A stretch of 64,000 nt of DNA from Ignelater luminosus (taxonomy: Eukaryota > Arthropoda > Insecta > Coleoptera > Elateridae): contig VTPC01006056.1 of the NCBI GenBank assembly GCA_011009095.1, positions 8,381 to 72,380 of the forward strand, read 5' to 3'. Of the stretch, positions 1 through 12,988 are shown piece by piece. The notes under the pieces were generated by a model. That model was not told the DNA's origin. It was given only the letters and a program-made list of their open reading frames with translations, and made no database searches. A program made the position numbers and the translations under genes. Each line of letters starts with the position of its first letter. The first letter of the stretch is position 1.

Positions 1-1534
1 TCTTGTCGGTATTTTTGTTTCGTTCTGTTTCATATCTTTAATCCTTGATCTTCATCAATGAATTAAAAAAACTTTTGTAGAATACTGTAACATTGTAAAA
101 ACTTGCAGACAGAATCTTGTTATTACTACGTGACGTGACGATGGGCAATGTCGAACGAAATTAAAATAAATGGCTGTGGCTTCAAGAATTAATGTTAAGT
201 ATCACTTCTTATTGGAAAGAAATTGTAAAATTTTGTTTAGCTCAATAATTATTCTTTACTAAACTGACATGAGTTTACATAATTAATTATAAATCTATAA
301 ATGATTAAACAAGTACGGATAAAATCTAAAAATACATACACAGTGAATAAAATCTTAAAATACATATACAATGTGTCCCCAGGGTGTTTCTTATTAACAA
401 TTTTAGACAAAAACAAAAAATGCCTTTCATTTCTAAAATCAATTTAGAATAACTTATAATCAATATATGCTCACGCAAGGTAACGGTCTGAAGATGAGCA
501 AATATTTAATTGCCCGAAACCAATAACCATTTTATAATAAACAATTGTCAAGCACATGGACTTGAATTATATTTACTCTTCCCATCATACTCACTGGGAT
601 TTATTTTGATAATTTTCTTTCGTGTTATTTCAGTAAAATAGGAAATAAGGATTTTGAGTGCAAAAGCTACTTACCATCGCAAAAAGCAATTTAGAAAGAT
701 TTCGTTCCTGAGATACACATTAATCGAAATCAACACTTTCGATATTATAAATTTCATTTATTTTAAATTATCGTTATTTAAAAAAAATTATTGGCACTTA
801 CGTCTGTAAATCTCATGCATGAATAATTTCGTTGCTGGAAAAGAATAATTTGATTACATTTACGAGAAGTTTACAAGCAATTATCTTATCATCCTCTATT
901 AAAGAATATAGTATAAAACATCAGCACTGAGAATCTTTGAATAACAAAAGCCTCTAATACAGATGGTATTTAATACCTTTCAAGTTCGATTTTTTACATT
1001 TTTATTACTTTTCTTCTTCAGCAAGCCCTTGCTTTAAATTACAAAGAGAAGGATTTCGTTACAGTTCATTGGTTAAATGGGGTTTTTCCAGCAGCTTTAA
1101 AAATTTTTTTGTTTTCCTAAATTGTTGTTACTAGCACTTGTTTGTTACTTCAAGAAAGCTAAGCTATACTTACCATCACATTAAGAAGATAGATTCGTTT
1201 ATTATTAAGGAAAATAATGAAAAACAATTTTCTGTTTACTTATTGTATTGAAGTATTACATAATAAGGAACATCGTAGTAAAGCGGTGTTTTACTTTAAG
1301 ATTGCAGTTAAAGTAATGATAATAATATGGCGTGTAAAAGGGGATCAGATTTTAATGAAGGCATACAGCCACCACGCGTCAAAGCAGTAATAAAGTTAAA
1401 TATGAGTAAAGTACTCGTTCATATAGCTTCTTTAATGTTCTAACTATCTATATAATTTTATATAATCACAAAATTTCCATCAAACTCTCAATCAGAATTT
1501 GCTTTATTAACGATTAGCATCTTTCTTGTTTCAG
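1..1534 (+). other. Intron or 5' region of the glutamate transporter
   Basis: AT-rich sequence upstream of the first recognisable transporter exon. The acceptor ending at 1534 follows a pyrimidine-rich stretch (ctttcttgtttcag), so at least the distal part is intron. I see no convincing exon, RNA gene or repeat structure here. Confidence 0.6.
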
Positions 1535-4500
1535 AGTGTAATCAAAATCATTGTTCCCGAAGAATACAAAGCTAATCCTAGATTCAGCAATAAGACCTTC
1601 AATTTGAAAGACCGTAAGTACATTTTTTCCTTAGATTATTTATCCACAACTACTAAGTTTAGCAAAATATTGCAGAATATCCATACTGGGCCTTTGAAGA
1701 GAAACTGGAAATGAAGAGCACTAACGTTTTGGGATTAGTAACTTTTAGTGTAATTTTGGGAATAACGATTGGCAAAATGCGCGAAAGAGGAAAGCCACTT
1801 TTGGTCTTCTTTGAAACTCTGAGTGAAGCTATGATGATTATCACTGGATGGGTGATATGGTGAGTAAACAAAACATTCATGAAAAAAAAACTTAGATCAT
1901 ATTTCAATAGTAATTTAATTATCGTTTATTGTAATAACAGAAAAGATTGGAACAGGTGATTTCTCGAGCTATTTATAACTATCCTTACCAAAACAAAACT
2001 CTTTCTATCATACTTTTGGCCACACAAAACCTTAGAATTCTTGTACCCAATCAAGCTCGTAGAACACAACACCGTAATAATGATGGCATACGAGCGACTC
2101 ATTTGTTGCTATAAAATTTTGGTCAAAACATTGATGTCAAGCCAAATCTTTAGAAGGTTAAATTACTGATATTGGCCAAAGAATATGTGATCAAGGTTGC
2201 ACGACACACACCTTATATTATGCATTCTGCACGTAAACTATAAGGAAGGAGACTCGGATGGGATGAATTCTAAATAACTGATCATACTGATGAATTCCCC
2301 AGGTCTACCAGTATGGCATTTGGTACGTTTACCATATGTAACATTTTCTTGCTAATAGATTAGGATGTTCATTAATTAGACTTACATAATTATGAGCTTT
2401 TATAAATCAAATAAAAGTTATTTTTTCCCATAGTGAACAGCTTACGGTAGATATACTTAATACTGTATTATTAATATTATTGTTATACAGCCTAGTTCCA
2501 GTTTTCTGAAGTCCTAAATAAATAATTTGTCAATTACATCTTTAGAATGTGGGAAACATTATACAAATCTTAAATGGGTCTTTGTTAGGTGATGAGACAC
2601 CAAAAGAATGTAGACGCATAACCCAGGACTCGCCAAATATCACACTTCTCCATGCTCACGTGTTATCCATCATAAAATATCAGAAATTAATTCCTTTGCC
2701 CATCGTGCTGTATCACTTTCCATTGCCTACTCCTCTTGCCACTTTACCATTGTGGCCTTTTGTGCTCTAGCCTTCTACTCACGATTATTTGTCTTTTTTT
2801 CGTACGTACGCTCGCTCACTAATAAATATATTGAGATAATTCCCGCTATTACTTGTATTGTCTTTGTTGACGCCGTTCTACGTATAGGAACTCGCTATTC
2901 GTAATACCACTTTTCTTTGAATTCTTTCCGGTATCTCCATGTATATTGCAATCAGAGCCAATTCTTCTCAAGCCAGTACACCATACAGCATCATTCTTTT
3001 GTTTGACTTAGGACTACCTCATTAGGCATCAATCGAACTACGGCTGCAATTGCTCTGTCAGTTTTCCCAACCACCTTCCTTATATGTTGCCCTATACTCA
3101 TGTTGTAATCTAGTATTATACTCAAGTATTTTAGGCTCTTTTGGAATTTGAGCTGTATTTTTTCCGTGTTAATAATTAGGTTTCTCAACGTTTTTTTGCC
3201 TGCTAGAACCAGTATCTTGGTCTTATTATGAGCTAATTTCAAGCCGTTTTTCCGCATCTAGCTATGAATCCTTTTTAATAACCAGCTGATATTTTTTTCT
3301 GTAAGCTATCGCATAGACACCAGCGGACATTAGGAGCCTCGGTGGCTCTGATAGTTACGCATCTGACTATCAATTCAATGGTTGCCAGTTCGATTCCCGA
3401 TAGAGGTCTTGAAATTTCTCTGCGCGGAGAAAATCTGGAAAAGAATGTCATCCTCCGGGAGAGTGGATCCCGCGTGACTACGATAAGTTGCTCGTTAAAA
3501 ATACCTACCGTGGTTGGAAAATCTCAGTTTCGGCTAAATTCTAATTGGCGGCGAAATGACCATAATAGTTGAAGCCACCAGGTCCAAAGGAACCGCAACC
3601 TGAAGCTTCAACCAGAAAACAACAACAATCAGACATTTTCATTTTTAATACGTCGTCGTGATATGTGAGTTTCACAGGATCGGCCCCAACATTGAACCCT
3701 GTGGAACCCGTCATGCCATGTCCAGTGATAGCCTTTTGCCAACGAAGATCTTCCTTTCTACAGACTATTTTAACGAAGTACAGGCTGATTTTTCTTGATC
3801 TTAATAGTTTAATTATTCCCTTCTACAGGACTAAGTTAAACGCATCTTGCGCATCTAATGTGACCATAACCTCGTAATTTAATTGGGTGGTCTCTTCCCT
3901 TATTATATCTTGCACTCTCTCTTGGAGGTATGTCAATATCGTTTCCTTGAACTGCCCACCTATTAATTTGGTGTGTCTGGGTATAGTTCTTTCGTTATCC
4001 ACAGTTGCTCTTGGTCTGTAATTAGACTACGCAAGCCAATTTTCCCATGACAATTTTGTGTCCCTTACCTCATATGCCTATATAGGCTCCACCCACAGTG
4101 AATTTTCCATGACTACTTTTCTGACCTTTTAATTACTTTTTTGAGAACGTTCTTGCATTCTTTGTAATACTCCATCTTTCTGTCTTCACTTAGGTTCGGA
4201 TTTCCATTCGCTTTTGTTAACTTTTTTCTAGCCCTCAGACTATTCCTTCTCAGTTCTTTAATTTATTCGTTTCACCAAAAGGTAACTCTCCATTTAGTGT
4301 GTGCATTTTTTTCTAATATGCGATTGCAAGTATATTTTACTGCTTCCCTTAGTTCCGCAGCAGTGTGCATAAAAGTAGGTCGTTGCATCTCTTCTCCTAT
4401 TTCTCCAAGGAGTTGGCCTTCTCTTTATAATATATCAAACCCTTCGTTCGTTACCTTTTTTGAGTTTTCCTTTTCACCTCTATAATTTCAAAGTATATAT

Positions 4501-7500
4501 TTTTATGGTAGCTTAAGTTATCTTCATCTTATATATTCGATGAGCACATCTGAATGTCAATAAAAAAACATCATCGTTCCTTTCATATGTAGTCTACTGC
4601 ACTTACCCATTCCGCCAATATGCTACCTCTTTGTCTTCAAATGGCAATTCCCAACTAAAGACCTTCGCATTAGGTCACCTCCTATTAAGAGTTTTCTCTT
4701 ATATGAAACATTTGACACAAAGGGCAAATATTATCAAAAAGCCGGTCACCGTAGCAGTTCATCTAACAGTGCTTCTTTCCTACGGTGGGTATCTTCATGA
4801 ACACGTGGTATATTATACTTGTTGAGCCGAGCAGGTAGAGTAATCACATGCAATTCTCGTGGTGTTCCCAAAAAGGAGCAACTTCTATAAAGTTGACAAA
4901 TTGTGTACAAGTCAAGTGGTGTAAACGGGACGCTGCTGTAGAATATTACGGGAATTGCACTTGCTTACTCTATCTGTTCAAAATTTATTTGTGTTTGTAG
5001 TAGACTGATGCTTTGTGATGCTATTGTTTTAAATGTATAAAGATATTTCCTTTAAACGGTTGCACAACTGATAAAAGTTTGAAATCAATTCGACGGTAAA
5101 TGGAGAACCTACAGAAGTACGTAACTAGATGAAGAGTAAGACACATACACACTGTGCAATTTCCACGGGGGAGCTTCAATTTTTTTCTTACACATTACTT
5201 GATATGTAATCTTTCTTGAAAAATTTAGAAAACTTGGAAAACTCAAACAAATCAGTTTTTTAATACTTTTGGACGATATTTATTTTTATAATTGACTGTC
5301 GTTGGCCTTTTAGTAATTAACACTTATTTAAGAATAAGATTTTAAATCAAAATGTTTTCAATTTTTAACTAAACAAGCATACTTATTCGCAGGAACGTTG
5401 TAGCAATAGATTTCAGGGTTGACAAGTTCATCAAGTATTCTCCGAAGCAACAGGTTGCAAAAGCGTATGCCAAAAGATAGAACATTGAAAAGTTTACAGA
5501 AGGCATTGAACTTTCAAACTTTCATTGATGCTTTCGTGCAGCTTTGTGAACATTAAATAGAATCATTTTATTGGGTTTTACAACTGAATTATATTTTAGA
5601 TTAATAATAATAATTGGTTTCGAACTTCCAATGTAAATATCGTCAAGTTGTAATAAACGTTCTATTCTTAACATTTTAGGCTTTCGCCGCTTGGTGTGTT
5701 CTTCTTAGTCATCGCGCAGATAATGGAAATATCTAGCTTTGCCGCTCTATTGGGACAACTTGGATTATATTTTGGCACTGTACTTCTTGGATTATTCCTT
5801 CATGGCTTTGGAACATTGTCGGTCATCTACTTTGTTTGCACAAGGACCTTACCATTCAGGACTATAGCTGGTCTCAGTCAGGTGTTGGCTACAGCCTTTG
5901 GAACAGCATCTAGGTAATTTTATTTAGAATCAAACTGTTAGATTAGAAATATTATTTTGCTCAAAATGAAGTTGTGTGTTTTGTTTAGTTCCGCAACGAT
6001 GCCTATTACAATTCAGACTTTGGACGGTATGGGAGTTGATCCGCGTGTAACAAGGTTTGTCATTCCGGTTGGAGCGACGATTAATATGGACGGGACAGCT
6101 TTGTACGAAGCGGTTGCTGCAATTTTCATTGCTCAGCGTAATGGATTGGAATTGGGTATTGGTCAAGCAGCGGCTATTTGGTGAGTATTGTAATTTGTTA
6201 TAGTAGCTGTGATAATTGCGGTGTATAACTTATAAAAGCAAATCAAAAGATAAGAAAAACTAGATTAATTAACAATGTCAGGATCATATCCGTTTTTTTT
6301 TCAAAAATGAAAATCAAAAACGTAATTTCTAAAATTAAATAACAAATCAAAAACTTACTAAACAGGGTAGCTTTTGAAGAGTAACGAAAGGAGGTAGTAC
6401 ATCTTACTGCTTTAAAGTTACAAGATCTAAAAGCAAAGTTCTGGATTTCAAGGACCATTTTAAAAAGCGACAAGCTTTTACATTGTACTTTATGTATACC
6501 AATATTAAATACCCAATTACATTGTATTTATGTACAGACAGAATTTTCTTTATATGAATGTCGAGCAATTTCTTTTAACTGAAAATGTAACTCCCTACAG
6601 AAAATATCTTCTAATAAGAAAACGTAATGTACGTTTCAGTGTCACGGCAACTGCAGCTAGCATCGGTGCTGCGGGGATTCCACAGGCTGGTCTTGTCACC
6701 ATGGTGATGGTGCTCGATACGGTAGGACTTCCTGCTGATCAAATATCAATTATATTGGCAGTGGATTGGTTGCTGTAAGTATGAAACTCTTGAAGACTTC
6801 AATGTAAATAAGAAAATGTTGAGCTTTTTGACGAACTTCAAGTTTGTTTTAAAAAGAATTCGTCTGCATTTCGACTTTAATTTTTTTAAAAATCAATAAC
6901 AATAGCTATCTAGTTATTTCTTTATTTCCTCTTAAAATTAATGACTTTATAACTTCATTTCAGAGACCTTGTGTTACTTTTCCATGGTGATGTAATTAAT
7001 ATGGATTATTTTAGTTGTGAATTTATCATTCCTAATTGGCTATTGAGATTCTATAACGTCAAACGTTTTGTGGGTACAAAATTTAATTAATCAATTAATA
7101 ACTCTTGTGAGCACAAGCAAATTCTGTTTATGCTATAGATTTCAGCATAAATGTGTAGTTAAACCAAGATGCTTGGTATTCTCTAAAGGTTCGAGAGTGT
7201 AAACTTTCTATAAAATTTTGAAATTTGCCGAATTTATCCTTAATGACTTGAGAATTGCCAATAAAAAGAATTCATACAAAGCTCTTGAGTCAGTCGTGCC
7301 CGCAAAGGTGCATTCTTCACAGTTGTTACAGAAATAACTCTTTTTTGTATTTAAATTTCTTTATCTAAGCAATGGTTTTCAAGAAAATGTCAAATTAAAC
7401 TTTGTGCAACTACAGATTAAAGAAATCATGATTGTTTAAGTTATGAAATGCGTAGGCATCCAAAAGAATAAATTAAAGGCTTTTTGTAGTACTAATAATT

Positions 7501-10500
7501 AATATCATTCTTTATTTCTGTCATAACAGCTAATTGTACATTGTACATTCAGAAGTTTTAACTTTTCCTTGGGAAAAGATTCCATTCATTTATTTAGTAG
7601 AGCAATGATCCGGTGTATCAAGAATGTGAGTTCGAACCTCACGCGAAATTTAAAATTTCATATTTGTATAACATTCTACATTAATTTTGCTTCCATATTT
7701 AATATATTTTGTATCATTTCTTAAATGTTGAAATTGTAACTGTTACCTTCTATTAGGTCTGATGTTATCTACTACGTCTGAAAGACAATGATTTGATTTT
7801 CCAATTGTAGTATGTGGAGTGTTGCACTTTATAAATAGTAGGAATATTTATATAAGTACTCCTTTTAGTCATAGACATATGTATCTTAAAAGCTCCATCT
7901 ATCCTTTCTGCATTTCCATTTGTGCGAATATGATATGACCATGATGTGTTCTATATCAAACTTCTTGCGCAATAAATCTTTCTGATATAAATTAGGGAAC
8001 GTTGTCCGAAACGATAACCAAATTCTATGGACACTTCCACAAGTTCTTCACATAAAACTTTAATCGTGGTTGGCCTTATGTTTAATTTCCACCCATGCCT
8101 GATCAATATGAACGGTACTTCCTTTCAGGTATCGACCACACAAAGGAAGGTTTTAGAAGTCTTCATCTTTTCTGTTGACAGGAATCTGCCGATTTCGTCA
8201 TTCCATCTAACGTCGCATTTTATCTAATGACTCGTTTCGTCTCATATCATTTCTTCTAATAACTCTTTTTGTTAGTTTCAAGGTTAATCGTTTCTTTATA
8301 TGGATCTTCAGCAACGAAAAGTGTTAAATTGTGACCTAAGTGAGAGTTCTTGCTCTTTGTTTATCTCATGAGCCAGGGGATTCCATGATGTTCACGAATT
8401 CAGCGCGCCTCATACGGTCCAGCAACTTCCATCACCAGTCAGTGAAAAAAGCAAGCTGCATGCTTCTTGCAAACAGCTCCAGGACTCCAGAATCGTCTGG
8501 ATACACCATAGGCATCCGGAAGGACGATAACGCTATGGGGAGAAGAGCCGTCTACTGCCACCGGGTTCGTCTTTCCTGCAATGGGAGTGTCTATCGGATA
8601 AAACCACTACTGTTGCAAAACGCCAAGGCAACCGTTTCATTCAGGATCTGGAACCCAGGCTGTCCACGTTCTTCACTGCTTTGTCATACTTACAATCCAC
8701 CAGCCAATGGAGATTGCGGGCTATGTGGTTCGTACAAGCTACTCCATTCTAGATCTAACCGCATTCTCACTGTCAAGCCCACGTGCTTTCACTGTAATTG
8801 TCTTCTATACCACAACATTTTATACCACTAACTGAAAAAGAAACAACTCATAAACAGCCCGGCTACCTTTGGTGGTTAAATTAACGTCGATAATATCATC
8901 ATTGCGACAACATGTGGGGGTGAGCTGAGAAGTGGATGTAAAACTACTTTTCAAAAAAACTTTGAAATTCTTTTACGATCTCGAAACATTCACGCGTCGA
9001 TCGTCTTCTATCCATAATGTAATCCTTTTATTACACTATTGCTTGGAATTGTTTATGATAAGGTGGTGCACTTTATTTTTTGCACGTAAGGTATCCTATG
9101 TTAAACTTAAATTAGCAATTTTCTCAATAGGGTTGATTCGCATTTTTTTATTTTACGATCTGAAAGTGTATGTTATAAATAGTCAAAATCCAAAATATTA
9201 GTTTTCTCAGTGCCTGAATGACGGCATGGGACATATATTCGCACTCGCTCGCGCTTATAGGAGAGCTTGTTAGTCGTCCTTACGTCGTCTGCGGTGACGT
9301 CATAATATAGTAAAAATAATCTCACATTCTTTTTTAAATATCTTTCATTGTATTGATTCTATAAACTTCAGATTTCCGCAGAACCTTATTGAAATAAAAT
9401 ATGTTCTAAAAATGTGTAAAAATTCATATATTAAATTTCATGAAACAACCCTATTCTCTCAGTCGTTAAGTAGAATAATAAATGACCGATATGGTCTCCT
9501 AGAACGTTTATTCATCTTCGTCTGGTAATCATAATTTGCCACCTTTTCTGTAATCGGTCTTGTAATTCGGTAAGTTTCTACCAAGCCTTGCAGTTCAAAA
9601 TCTAATGGTCTCAGATTTTGACTATATTTGGGTAGTCCATAATACAAAGTTTGAGAACAGAATTCCGCTTGGAGGTAGAACTGTAACCTTCTAAGCGGTC
9701 GATTTCTGGTTTTCGTAATTACTCAGAAGTGTATTGATCGGCTTAAAGGCTTTATGGTTCAAATAAAAGCTGTAAGTAATATCTAAAATTACTGGTTGGT
9801 TTTTTAAAACTCGTACCCTAAGGCCAAATCAAAATTAAGATTCCAATTGATACGACCAATTACGCCCTAAATTGCCGAATTCCAACTATTCATGTTGTAT
9901 GGTAAGTCTTGCACTGCGTAATCGTTGAAGTACTCAACGAAAGAGTCGTAAATGTTTTTCATTAACAGTACCTGTCATTAAGATGACATCCAAAGATTCC
10001 TGGAGTAGTAGCAGGTAATTTTTCTGAGAATTTTTAACATTACTGATGTATTTTATATGCAGAGAGGTATCTAAAATTCTCTAATGTACTTTTGTTGCTT
10101 GGAATGTGAAACCACATCTTCATTATTACCAGCTCAGATAATCTAAGCTTTTTTAAGTTATCAACTATCTTATTCTACATATTCTTATGGTGACAATCTT
10201 GTTCTGCATACCAATTTTAATCAAAGATAAATTAGATTTTCCACTTCCTTGTGTTAATGTTGGCCAAGTAAATTAAATGAGAAAATAACGCTGCCACACC
10301 GTTCAGGTTATTAACTTGTTACCTTTATGTTCCAAACACTATTGTACTACTTGAGCAATTCCCACAATTATTACAAATTGTCTTTGTTTACACCACACCA
10401 ATTAGTTTTAATATTTAGCAGTTACGCGAACTGTAAATTGATTAATTTATCTGTAACGCCTTACCACAAAGTTAATGAATGAAGTTATAACAGTTGTCTT

Positions 10501-10759
10501 GTTTACTCACTACTAAAGCAGAATTACAAACAATTTTTTTAATTATAGTAATAAATCTATCTCACAGCCAGACTTGTAATTTGTTTTTGTTTTCAGCGAT
10601 CGTTTCCGTACAACAATAAATGTTATGTGCGATTCTTTGGGAGCTCGTTTGGTGGATATGTTAAGTGCAGCTGATCTAAGAAGCATGGCAGATGTGGATA
10701 AAGCAAACGCGGATCCGCACGAATTAGTGGAGATTGTTAAAGGAGACACCCACGTATAG
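1535..10759 (+). CDS. Eaat: Excitatory amino-acid transporter (SLC1 family), 3' six exons, 5' incomplete
   Basis: Sodium-coupled glutamate/aspartate transporter of the plasma membrane. Exons by hand: 1535-1613, 1676-1859, 5680-5913, 5989-6180, 6640-6774, 10597-10759. All joins keep phase and total 987 nt, giving 328 residues plus TAG. Seen in order: an extracellular loop segment; the [18 protein letters not shown] helix; [12 protein letters not shown]; the first hairpin loop FGTASSSAT, whose middle serine is formed across the 5913/5989 junction; the [10 protein letters not shown] sodium-site motif; the second hairpin [13 protein letters not shown]; and helix 8 with [13 protein letters not shown]. 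In this family the D and R of DRxRT contact the substrate and the following N and D bind sodium. All are present, so acidic amino-acid transport is expected. The N-terminal helices must lie upstream of the window, since nothing in 1-1534 resembles them. Whether it is the Eaat1 or Eaat2 orthologue cannot be decided from this part. A candidate poly(A) signal AATAAA lies at 10784. Confidence 0.93.
2991..4450 (-). pseudogene. Decayed non-LTR retrotransposon (R1-like) reverse transcriptase
   Basis: Remnant of a non-LTR reverse transcriptase on the minus strand, inside the transporter intron 1860-5679. Reading minus, a linker region (4450-3950) leads to RT block A ([13 protein letters not shown], near 3850), then [11 protein letters not shown] (near 3690) and a DD box altered to YHDD (near 3660). 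After a SINE insertion (3332-3631) comes the RT thumb region 3257-2991, with [14 protein letters not shown] and [13 protein letters not shown]. Several stops and frame changes break it. The linker and thumb resemble the R1/I-group. The element ends were not found. Confidence 0.75.
3332..3631 (+). repeat. tRNA-derived SINE nested in the RT relic
   Basis: About 300 bp. The head is tRNA-like: an A-box-like stretch in tcggtggctctgatagttac and a clear B box (gttcgattcc) about 50 bp further on. The body is unrelated and the tail is AAC-rich (aaaacaacaacaatc). The hexamer gacatt occurs just before the head (3326-3331) and just after the tail (3632-3637), compatible with a short target-site duplication. 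It splits the minus-strand reverse-transcriptase relic, so it inserted later. Confidence 0.72.
6964..7090 (+). other. Possible alternative terminal exon of the transporter
   Basis: A good acceptor (aacttcatttcag, ending 6963) lies 190 bp after the 6774 donor. Joining here is in phase. It restores Leu-Asp as the normal 10597 exon does, then reads about 40 further unrelated codons to TAA at 7088-7090. AATAAA follows at 7260. If used it would truncate the transporter in helix 8, without the DRFRTT motif. It could equally be chance. Confidence 0.25.
7600..7655 (+). repeat. tRNA-like relic (B box and T-arm)
   Basis: The stretch gtgagttcgaacctcac forms a perfect T-stem/loop with a consensus B box, and tagtagagcaatga about 30 bp upstream resembles a D-arm. 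The anticodon stem does not pair and the acceptor stem is not evident. A SINE head or dead tRNA copy is more likely than a working tRNA gene. Confidence 0.4.
7870..8235 (-). pseudogene. Decayed LTR-retrotransposon integrase fragment
   Basis: On the minus strand a broken integrase core can be read. VSDN and SERFIAQ (about 8020-7970) correspond to the second catalytic-Asp region. After a frame change, KKFDIEH and then [13 protein letters not shown] (about 7935-7890) match the HP-x-NG-x-AER region of Ty3/gypsy-type integrases. Stops and frameshifts make it non-functional. It lies in the transporter intron 6775-10596. No LTRs were recognised around it. Confidence 0.6.
8340..8831 (+). other. Unrecognised 163-codon open frame
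   Basis: An open frame in slightly more GC-rich sequence within the transporter intron, next to the integrase relic. The predicted product is Cys/Ser/His-rich and matches nothing I know. The base composition suggests it belongs to the same decayed retroelement, possibly as a shadow of a minus-strand frame. I do not propose a real protein. Confidence 0.2.
9127..9457. repeat. Possible MITE with weak inverted ends
   Basis: The ends aatagggttgattc and, inverted, aatagggttgtttc bound a segment of about 330 bp. Its middle (9225-9300) is unusually GC-rich for the neighbourhood, with CpG runs such as cactcgctcgcgct. No target duplication was identified, so this is a candidate only. Confidence 0.4.
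9458..10596. other. Transporter intron, no further feature
   Basis: AT-rich intron sequence before the last transporter exon, with a good acceptor (ttgttttcag). The minus-strand open frame at 9459-9647 is short and unrecognised. I see nothing else supportable. Confidence 0.5.
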
Positions 10760-12816
10760 AAAATAACTGAATCTGAAGATGTAAATAAAATTCATCTCGA
10801 AACTCGTTTAGAATTTTACTGACATCTTTGAGAGGCGACGGCAGACTTTTCATTTTATAAAGATTAGTTTTGAAAAATTTAGTAAAATTAAACTTTATTC
10901 ATTAATTAACGTAAATTGTAATATAATGAAAAGACCAGTTTATTTTTCATAATTATTAGTTAAATTTAATTTATTTAAATTATTTCTGACTTATAATCAG
11001 TAAAGTACCTGCAAAAATAATTCTATTTTCTTAATGTATTTGATATTAGTAGTTATGTTATGGCAATAACCAGATGCAATGAATAAGGTTTAATAAGTAC
11101 TAAATGTTATGTTAATATTTGAATATGAAAACAATAAGCATTGCCTTTAGTGGAAGTCTCTTAATATTTATCGATTAACTGCAAGGTATTAAAATGCAAA
11201 ATAAAAGATAACGAAGCATTTGAGTTCCACTAGATTCAGAGCAGTTGTTTAAAAAAAAGTTGCATGTTTAGTAAATTAAACTTCCTTGGTGATAAGAGTA
11301 ACAGAATCGAAGCTGGGGCTAAGTGTTCTTCCTTTTTGTTTTATTTGCAAAAATCAAGAAGAAATTAATAAGAATTTGTGTACATCCGTCCCATGAAATT
11401 TATATAAAATGATAAAAAAGACATTATATTCACAAAGTGTTATGTTTAAATTTAACTGGAATATTTGATGTTCTTTATCTCCCTGTAAAAAAGTAATTTT
11501 GCTCCATTTCTGTTATATCACTTTAATCAAAGAGGGGATGATAATTTAAACTTATTTCATAAATGAAATTTGTTATTATCAGCATGGAAGTTTAAAAAAA
11601 AATAATATGTAGCAAAATTGTTTTTCTGATTAATTGTCTAATATAAATGTAAAAAACTATAATATCTACTGTTTACATTATTCAACACTGTAAAATACTC
11701 TAGACAGATTACGTATGTCTGATATCTGAACATACAATTAAGGCAGCTAATAAAGGAAACTCAATTTTGCAACATTAATTAGATTTAAAATATGGATGTC
11801 TGCATTAAAAGGGTTGGCTCTTAATTAACTTAATTTTTCTATATTTCTGACTGCAATGTACATATTGTTCATAATTAATGGGATTCAACGTCAGTGTATC
11901 AGAAATTTAAAAATGTATGAATAGATGACCCCTGACTTTGCAAAGCCAACACAATGGGTGTAATAAACAAGCAGTAATCAATATTCTCTTGTAATGCTAC
12001 ATTAAAGTACAAATCCCATTAATTTATTAGCAGGGTGTACATATGTAAATATAAAATTTTTTGCAGATGTCCATACACTATTTATAACATTTGTTTATTA
12101 TTAATCCATTCAATTCTATAACTTTTATTATTAAAGATAAAAGTTAAAAGAATTGAAGGTTTAGAAGAAAGTAGCAAAATTGAAAGTAAGTCTAAATCCT
12201 TACACTACTATTGCGAAGTATACTTAGACATACAGAAGTTTATTTATTTTTTGCTTTCTCAAATAAATAATTTATTTTAACCTAATGACTTTGATACATA
12301 ATCTTGCATCGACAGTATGAATTATATCACTTTTGCATATTGTGAGTCAGATGATGCTCTCTAATATATTTTGCATTGATTGATTGTTTTCGTATATTGG
12401 TTATATTCTATAATATATTGGCTCACAATATTATGAAACCTATATTATTGTGTTTTCTCATTATGATCTATAGATTTATCTGGGTTTTTAGATTTTTCTA
12501 TAAATTAAGATTTGTTTTTAAATTAAAAACCAAAATCAAAGTAAAAATCTAAAAAAAATCTACAACCATTATTTTAGATAACTAACTAAATTAAAATTTT
12601 AAAAATATACATTACCACACAGCCCCCAACAGTAAATTATTTAAAAATACCCTTATGGTAATTGTTTTAAACTGTTGTGGTCACTTGGAAGACATTTGTA
12701 ATCTTATTGACAATAAATATTTAGACTTATTAGGTTTAAATATTAAATTAGAAATAAAAAGAGATTAAGAGGTTCTAAAAAATGTTATTTAAACACTGTA
12801 AAACAGTAGTTATAGT
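10760..12816. other. Transporter 3' UTR and AT-rich intergenic DNA
   Basis: The sequence after the transporter stop holds AATAAA-type signals (first at 10784) and then AT-rich DNA without long open frames. I see no gene, RNA or transposon. Confidence 0.55.
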
Positions 12817-12934
12817 GAATTTCACTTAAAAATGAAACTGACTTTGTGTACACTGAACAATTATGAGATAAGTATATTATCTCATAATTGGCCAATGGTG
12901 CATAGAAAATCGGTTTCATTTTTAAGTGAAATTC
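12817..12934. repeat. Near-perfect 118-bp palindrome (hairpin MITE)
   Basis: Outer arms (gaatttcacttaaaaatgaa and its inverse, ending 12934) and inner arms (caattatgagataa and ttatctcataattg) fold into a long hairpin with a short central loop. Only a segment between inner and outer arms is unpaired. The outermost bases (tatagtg/tataagg) suggest TA-flanked ends. A foldback MITE is the simplest explanation. Confidence 0.65.
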
Positions 12935-12988
12935 CTTATATTTCGATAATTTTATTTTTATGTTTTTTATTAAAATAATTCCATTTGG

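Noticed and set aside
1020-1080. Possible transporter exon after ttcttcttcag
   Set aside because: It opens for about 20 codons but has no usable donor at the end and no SLC1 similarity.
7600-7655. Functional tRNA gene
   Set aside because: Only the T-arm and a partial D-arm are recognisable. The anticodon and acceptor stems do not pair.
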